From an uncultured Selenomonas sp. (GTDB lineage: Bacteria > Bacillota > Negativicutes > Selenomonadales > Selenomonadaceae): a stretch of DNA of 9,511 nucleotides. Of this stretch, positions 5,669 through 9,511 are shown piece after piece (positions within the stretch are counted from its first letter, which is position 1; each line of letters opens with the position of its first letter). The position numbers and the translations under genes are program-made. The notes under the pieces were generated by a model, which made no database searches, was not told the origin of the DNA, and was given only the letters and a program-made list of their open reading frames with translations. The DNA lies in contig CALGGN010000154.1 in NCBI GenBank assembly GCA_937915915.1, positions 1-9,511 on the forward strand, in the 5' to 3' direction.

Positions 5669-6733
5669 ATGTTGAAGATCACGATGAAGGACGGGAGCGT
5701 CCGCGAGGTGGAGCAGGGGACGAGCATTCTGGATTTTGTGAAGCAGGTGAGCAACAGCTTGGCAAAGAAGGTATTGGCGGCCAAGGTGAACGGCGAGACC
5801 AAGGATCTTACGACGGTGCTCCGGGAGGACGCTGCCGTGGAATTCCTGACCTTTGAGGACGCGGACGGGCGCTGGGCGCTCCGTCATACGGCCTCCCATA
5901 TCCTTGCACAGGCGGTCAAACGCCTTTACAAGGAGCAGAATGTGCAGCTTGCCATCGGACCTGCCATCGAGAACGGCTTCTACTACGATATCGATATGGA
6001 CAAACAGCTGACGGAGCAGGACTTAGCGGATATCGAGAAGGAAATGAAGAAAATTGTCAAGGAGAATCTGAAGCTGGAACGCAGTGAGATGCCACGCGCG
6101 GAGGCTTTGAAGTTCTTCGAGGAAAAGGGTGAGGGCTACAAGGTGGAACTCATCAACGACCTGCCGGAAGATGAGATCATCCGCCGCAGATCGCAGCTCA
6201 TGAATCTCGACGTGCGCAGCAACATTGGCGCGGAAGAACTCGGTGATGCACAGGCGGCGCTGGCTGCTTGCGCCTATCTTATCCAGAATTGTACACTGAC
6301 AAGGGAAAGCGCATATAATACGGTTTATGATGCACTGATCGCCGGAAGAGCCGACAGCGAAGGCATTGCTTTGGCTTATGTAGAGATGTGTCACCAGCTC
6401 GGCATCGAATGTCAGATCGTATACGGACAAATGGCCTGGGAGGATCATTGCTGGAATATTCTCACATTAGACGGCGAACAGTATCACGTCGACGTCAGCG
6501 CCTGTATGCAGGAGGGGATGGAGCGCGGCTTTTTAAAAACCGATGCCGATCTATGGAACAGCTACCTTTATCGCTGGAACACCGCGGCCTATCCGACCTG
6601 TACGGGCGACCTTCGCTACAAGGATGTGACGCAGGAGGAGACCTCTTACGCCTTATCTCAGCCGACGGAGCAGCCAAGCGCTGATCCTGTCGGCGTGACA
6701 GGCATGCAATCGGATGAGAACAAAACACCGTGA
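5669..6733 (+). CDS. thrS: ThrRS N-terminal fragment fused to a transglutaminase-like domain
   Basis: A single open frame of 354 residues. Residues 1-170 are a clear threonyl-tRNA synthetase N-terminus: TGS domain (1-62) and the first part of the editing domain with HTASH (H73, H77) and GPAIENGFYYD (98-107). ThrRS is normally about 640 residues; near residue 170 (NDLPEDEI) similarity ends abruptly, before the expected Cys and second His of the editing site, and the class II catalytic core and anticodon domain are absent. From about 172 a transglutaminase-like domain follows: DSEGIALAYVEMCHQLGIEC (229-248), HCWNILTLDG (260-269) and YHVDVS (272-277). His260 and Asp275 fit the catalytic His and Asp, but Ser230 stands where the catalytic Cys is expected. 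The tail is polar. AGGAGG lies 8 bases before the ATG. It cannot aminoacylate; a functional fusion, a rearranged remnant and an assembly join are all possible. Confidence 0.85.
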   Translation: MLKITMKDGSVREVEQGTSILDFVKQVSNSLAKKVLAAKVNGETKDLTTVLREDAAVEFLTFEDADGRWALRHTASHILAQAVKRLYKEQNVQLAIGPAIENGFYYDIDMDKQLTEQDLADIEKEMKKIVKENLKLERSEMPRAEALKFFEEKGEGYKVELINDLPEDEIIRRRSQLMNLDVRSNIGAEELGDAQAALAACAYLIQNCTLTRESAYNTVYDALIAGRADSEGIALAYVEMCHQLGIECQIVYGQMAWEDHCWNILTLDGEQYHVDVSACMQEGMERGFLKTDADLWNSYLYRWNTAAYPTCTGDLRYKDVTQEETSYALSQPTEQPSADPVGVTGMQSDENKTP

Positions 6734-6741
6734 ATTCCTGC

Positions 6742-6769
6742 TTGACAAATCAGCAAATTGTGGTAATAT
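6742..6769 (+). promoter_or_regulatory. Promoter of the tRNA genes
   Basis: TTGACA (6742-6747), 16-bp spacer, TAATAT (6764-6769) with a TGG extension directly before it. It ends 16 bp before tRNA-Gly, as expected for a short tRNA leader. Confidence 0.75.
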
Positions 6770-6785
6770 AATTACCGTTGCTGAC

Positions 6786-6861
6786 GCGGGCATAGCTCAT
6801 CCGGTAGAGCGCCACCTTGCCAAGGTGGAGGTAGCGAGTTCGAGCCTCGTTGCCCGCTCCA
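6786..6861 (+). tRNA. tRNA-Gly (anticodon GCC)
   Basis: A 76-base tRNA with encoded CCA. The acceptor stem GCGGGCA/TGCCCGC is perfect, the anticodon arm CCACC-TTGCCAA-GGTGG shows the anticodon GCC, and the T arm contains GTTCGAGCC. The discriminator base is T, as usual for bacterial tRNA-Gly. Confidence 0.95.
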
Positions 6862-6865
6862 TATA

Positions 6866-6895
6866 AACGCCTGCTGCTTTAGCAGCAGGCGTTTT
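6866..6895 (+). terminator. Hairpin with short T tract between the two tRNA genes
   Basis: AACGCCTGCTGC and GCAGCAGGCGTT form a perfect 12-bp stem around a TTTA loop, ending in GTTTTC. It follows tRNA-Gly by 4 bases. The T tract is short (four T), so read-through into tRNA-Leu is likely. Confidence 0.75.
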
Positions 6896-6905
6896 CATAC
6901 CGCAC

Positions 6906-6990
6906 GCGGGCATGATGAAATTGGCAGACATGCAGGATTTAGGTTCCTGTGCCGCAAGGCGTTGGGGTTCAAGTCCCCATGCCCGCACCA
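6906..6990 (+). tRNA. tRNA-Leu (anticodon TAG)
   Basis: An 85-base class II tRNA with encoded CCA. The acceptor stem GCGGGCA/TGCCCGC is the same as in the neighbouring tRNA-Gly, the anticodon arm CAGGA-TTTAGGT-TCCTG shows TAG (6940-6942), a long variable arm (TGCCGCAAGGCG) is present, and discriminator A is as expected for leucine. Only 10 bases separate it from the preceding hairpin, so it has no promoter of its own. Confidence 0.95.
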
Positions 6991-6994
6991 CGGG

Positions 6995-7031
6995 AAGCCA
7001 TAGCTCGTATTTTGCAGCTATGGCTTTCTTT
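6995..7031 (+). terminator. Terminator after tRNA-Leu
   Basis: AAGCCATAGCT (6995-7005) and AGCTATGGCTT (7016-7026) form a perfect 11-bp stem, followed by TCTTT. It closes the tRNA unit before the acyltransferase gene. Confidence 0.75.
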
Positions 7032-7074
7032 CCAGGCGTGAGCTCTTATGACAAGCTGCGGCCGGAGGATCGTT

Positions 7075-8234
7075 ATGAAGACTGAGTTTGAACGTTTCGA
7101 CATAAAAAACGCCGGTGCGCACGAAATGGTATCTCCGTCCACTGACCTATCTCCTCAGCGTCCCCGACACGTTCAAGCACCATACGATCATTCGGAAAAG
7201 CGGCGTGGAGGGGCTGAAGCCTCCTTATGTGCTCCTGTGCAACCACAACGCGTTCATGGACTTCAAGGTGGCTACGAAGGCGATCTATCCCCATCGAGCC
7301 AACTATGTGGTAGCGATCGACGGCTTTATCGGCCGCGAAAAGCTTTTGCGCGACGTCGGGTGCATCTGAAAGCGCAAATTCACCAACGACGTGACACTTG
7401 TCCGCCAGTTGAGGCAGGTCGTCAAAAACGGCGATGTCGCAGTGATCTATCCCGAAGCACGCTATTCCCTCTATGGTACGACGGCGGTGCTGCCGGCTTC
7501 TCTGGGAAAGCTGTGTAAGCTGCTTGATGTTCCTGTCGTCACGCTGATCTGCCATGGACACCACGTCAATTCACCCTTCTGGAATCTGCACGACCGCGGC
7601 GTTGCGCCGACCGAAGCGGAAATGACCTTGCTTTATACCAAGGAAGAGCTGAAAAGATCGAGCGCAGAGGAAATAAACGACAGGCTCGTCGAGGCTTTCC
7701 AATACGACGATTTTGCCTGGCAGAAGAGCAGAAAGATCAAAACTCCCTATGAAAAGCGGGCCGAGGGCCTCCACAAGGTGTTATATCAGTGTCCGGCCTG
7801 CGGAAGGGAGTTTCACATGCGCAGCCGCGGCACGCGCCTTTTTTGTGAAAATTGCGGAAAAAGCTGGCAAATGACGGAGCTCGGAGAGCTGCCTGTGACA
7901 GTCGATTCGCTCCCGAACGCCAAACGCTTCATCCACATCGGCGAGGGCGTGATGGTGCACGATATGAACGGTTTTTCCGTGAGGAGAACGGACATCGACG
8001 GGGGACCCCTTTGATATGCTCAAGCCTGTTGCCAGCTTGTATTCCTGCCACATTGAGTATGATTATCTCGGAAAGCACGGAGACTGCGTGGATCTGAATA
8101 CGCTGGAGGACACCTGGTATGTCTATCCGCACGACTGTGAGTTTTCCGTAACAAAAATGGCTCTGGCCACCGAGGAACTCTTTTTCGCCTATCGTAAGGC
8201 GATCGGACGGCCATGCAGAAAAGGACTTGCTTGA
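7075..8234 (+). pseudogene. Disrupted 1-acyl-glycerol-3-phosphate-type acyltransferase with zinc ribbon
   Basis: One gene spread over three open pieces. Piece 1 starts at ATG 7075 (GGAGG 6 bases upstream, MKTEFERFDIK) and shifts by +1 at the A6 run 7104-7109. The second frame carries NHNAFMD (the HX4D catalytic motif of PlsC-type acyltransferases, about 7241-7261) and ends at an in-frame TGA (7367-7369). The same frame goes on with KRKFTNDV, IYPEARYS (substrate-binding motif) and a zinc ribbon CPAC...CENC (about 7795-7857), then another +1 shift at G5/C4 (8000-8009). The last piece (8016-8234) holds YSCHIEYDYLG and SVTKMALATEEL. From memory of the family, about 30 residues also seem missing near 7890. 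If intact it would acylate a phospholipid precursor at the membrane. First gene of a unit with the PPC and DUF4867 genes. Either a real pseudogene or sequencing errors. Confidence 0.75.
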
Positions 8235-8251
8235 ATTGAAAGGAGCGCGCT

Positions 8252-8674
8252 ATGGAATACCGTCGTTTTCAGGATACCATCGTATTGCGCATCGATCGCG
8301 GTGAGGAGATTTGCGAGGCGCTCAAGGAAATGGCTTTCAAAGAGAAGATTTGCCTGGCTGAAGTCAGCGCGCTGGGCGCTGTGAACGATTTCACGGTCGG
8401 CGTTTTTAAAACGGGCGAGAAGAAGTATTACGCCAATCATTTCGAGGGCGATCACGAGATCGTCTCGCTGACGGGAACGATCAGTACGATGAACGGAGAC
8501 TATTATTCTCACCTGCATATGAGCGCAGGGAATGAAAAAGGCGAGGTGTACGGCGGACATTTGAACCGCGCCCTCGTCAGTGCGACCTGTGAAATGGTTG
8601 TGCGCGTGATCAACGGACGCGTGGAGCGGGCATTCGACGAGGACATCGGACTGAACCTGTTTCATTTTCTTTGA
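8252..8674 (+). CDS. PPC/DUF296-domain protein
   Basis: A 140-residue protein made of one PPC (plants and prokaryotes conserved, DUF296) domain. Typical blocks are visible: VLRIDRGEEI (11-20), EVSALGAVNDFTVGVF (37-52), IVSLTGTIS (70-78), and HLHMSAGNEKGEVYGGHL (87-104), which carries the conserved His residues and the GGHL end. Bacterial members are small trimeric proteins, often with unclear function; the domain is best known from AT-hook proteins of plants, but no AT-hook is present here. Start ATG has GGAG 8 bases upstream. It is intact, while both neighbours have lesions. It lies 17 bp after the acyltransferase end and 20 bp before the DUF4867 gene, so the three are probably one operon. 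Confidence 0.88.
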   Translation: MEYRRFQDTIVLRIDRGEEICEALKEMAFKEKICLAEVSALGAVNDFTVGVFKTGEKKYYANHFEGDHEIVSLTGTISTMNGDYYSHLHMSAGNEKGEVYGGHLNRALVSATCEMVVRVINGRVERAFDEDIGLNLFHFL

Positions 8675-8694
8675 AGTGATAAAGGGGAAAGAAC

Positions 8695-9331
8695 ATGAAG
8701 ATCCATTCCGTTTATGATGAAGCCTTTGGAGCTTATGGCGCGGTCATGGATGGCTACGACACAAGCGAGCTTATCGCAGTGATGAACGAGATCCCGCTGC
8801 CGGAGAATGGGACGAGCTATCGTACCGGCATCGATAGCCTGGAGGCCTGCGGCATCTTCAGCGAGCTTCGAGACCGCGCCTTCGGAGGCATGCCCATGCA
8901 GCTTGGCATGTGCTGGGGGAGGAACACCAGACTCAACTGTCTGGAATACCACCGCGACAGCGAGATCAATATCGGCACGGAGGACTTTATTCTTCTTTTG
9001 GCTCGCCGCGAGGAGATCGAAGGGGGCAGGCTCGATACGAGCAAGGTGAAGGCCTTCCGTATACCGGCCGGTGTCGTGGTTGAGGTTTACGCTACGACCC
9101 TCCATTTTGCCCCCCTGTCATGTCAGCAGGGAATCGGGCTTTCGCGTCGCCGTTGCCCTGCCTCGCGGGACGAATACCGAGATGCCTTCACTCACGCCGA
9201 AAAATGACGAGGATCGCCGTATGACTGCGCGCAATAAGTGGCTGCTGGCTCACGCCGAATCCAAACAGGCCGCGCAGGGGGTGCCTGTCGGTCTGATCGG
9301 AGAGAATATTGATATCGAAGGTCTTGTCTGA
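8695..9331 (+). pseudogene. DUF4867-type cupin-like protein with one frameshift
   Basis: Residues 1-139 read in the first frame (8695-9111: MKIHSVYDEAFGAYG, GGMPMQLGMCWGRN, LNCLEYHRDSEINIG, PAGVVVEVYATTLHFAP). The frame then shifts at a C6 run (9110-9115), and the remainder CHVSRESGFRVAVALPRGTN ... IGENIDIEGLV continues in the next frame to 9331. With one C fewer the gene would give about 211 residues of a DUF4867-like protein, a family with a double-psi or cupin-like set of conserved His and Glu (H in CLEYHRDSE, H in TTLHFAP) and no established reaction; it may act in sugar or metabolite handling. As read, translation stops at 9205-9207 after 170 residues. Ribosome binding site AAGGGGAAAG. 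The family call is from recall. Confidence 0.7.
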
Positions 9332-9342
9332 AACCATGCGTA

Positions 9343-9384
9343 TAAGAGCGCCGGACTTCTCCGGCGCTCTTATGCTCTTATAAT
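9343..9384 (+). terminator. Terminator of the acyltransferase-PPC-DUF4867 unit
   Basis: TAAGAGCGCCGG (9343-9354) and CCGGCGCTCTTA (9361-9372) form a perfect 12-bp stem with loop ACTTCT. The following TGCTCTTATAAT is only moderately T-rich. It starts 11 bp after the last stop codon. Confidence 0.7.
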
Positions 9385-9394
9385 ATTAATTATC

Positions 9395-9423
9395 TTGTGG
9401 AGCAGGAAATATAGTGGTATAAT
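9395..9423 (+). promoter_or_regulatory. Promoter of the gene at the right edge (uvrB)
   Basis: TATAAT (9418-9423) with a TGG extension and TTGTGG (9395-9400) at 17 bp. The leader contains an exact tandem repeat of TTTTATCCTTGA (9435-9446 and 9447-9458), the second copy of which runs into the ribosome binding site GAGGA (9457-9461). No LexA/DinR-type operator is evident. Confidence 0.6.
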
Positions 9424-9467
9424 ATATCGATATATTTTATCCTTGATTTTATCCTTGAGGAACTGCG

Positions 9468-9511
9468 ATGGATACCTTCAAGCTACATTCCGAATATCGG
9501 CCGACCGGTGA
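9468..9511 (+). CDS. uvrB: Excinuclease ABC subunit B (UvrB), 5' end only
   Basis: Fourteen codons are visible (MDTFKLHSEYRPTG) before the window ends. They match the start of UvrB, which typically begins with a short F-x-L segment and a Y/F-x-P-x-GDQP block leading to the Walker A helicase motif; the next codon begins GA, allowing the expected Asp. UvrB is the damage-verifying helicase of nucleotide excision repair and forms UvrA2B with UvrA. GAGGA lies 6 bases before the ATG. The call rests on few residues. Confidence 0.7.
   Translation, partial: MDTFKLHSEYRPTG

Noticed and set aside
6797..6991. Minus-strand open frame of 64 residues across the tRNA genes
   Set aside because: It is the reverse complement of the tRNA-Gly and tRNA-Leu genes, a well-known false protein call with text such as ATRLELATSTLA.
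7367..7369. TGA in the acyltransferase read as selenocysteine or other recoding
   Set aside because: The position may well be Cys in homologues, but I see no SECIS-like hairpin right after the TGA, and the same gene has two frameshifts, so decay or error is simpler.

Overview
The window comes from a Gram-positive-type genome of moderate to high GC. A threonine T-box leader, strong AGGAGG-type ribosome binding sites, TTGACA/TATAAT promoters and CCA-encoding tRNA genes all point to Bacillota. The gene mix (RelB/YoeB, BrnQ, CDF transporter, periplasmic HAD phosphatase) would suit a Selenomonas/Mitsuokella-like Negativicute, but that is inference, not something the sequence proves.

Left part (1-3861): the window opens with the end of a small palindromic repeat element (1-55). 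A RelB/DinJ antitoxin - YoeB toxin operon follows on the minus strand, with an almost perfect promoter. Next is brnQ (branched-chain amino acid carrier, minus strand), closed by a hairpin terminator and read divergently from a zinc/iron-type CDF efflux transporter on the plus strand. The CDF gene ends 27 bp inside a small winged-helix regulator gene that converges on it. A complete 167-bp palindromic MITE-like element with near-perfect 19-bp terminal inverted repeats lies at 3695-3861. The copy at 1-55 matches one arm of it at 54 of 55 positions, in the opposite orientation.

Middle part (3957-6733): a 71-residue coiled-coil protein with its own terminator, an exported HAD-family phosphatase, then a threonine T-box riboswitch with ACC specifier and a full thrS start. 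The thrS reading frame does not continue into the synthetase core. After about 170 residues (TGS domain plus the first part of the editing domain) it runs without a break into a transglutaminase-like domain whose catalytic Cys position is Ser. The result is a 354-residue chimera under threonine-starvation control. It is the most unusual object in the window, and may be a genomic rearrangement or an assembly join.

Right part (6734-9511): tRNA-Gly(GCC) and tRNA-Leu(TAG) with a hairpin terminator between them, then a three-gene plus-strand unit: a lysophospholipid-type acyltransferase with zinc ribbon, a PPC/DUF296 protein and a DUF4867-type protein. The acyltransferase carries two apparent +1 frameshifts and an in-frame TGA, and the DUF4867 gene one +1 frameshift. 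All three frameshifts sit in or beside homopolymer runs, so this stretch is either decaying or carries sequencing errors. After a terminator and a promoter with an extended -10, the window ends in the first 14 codons of what looks like uvrB.
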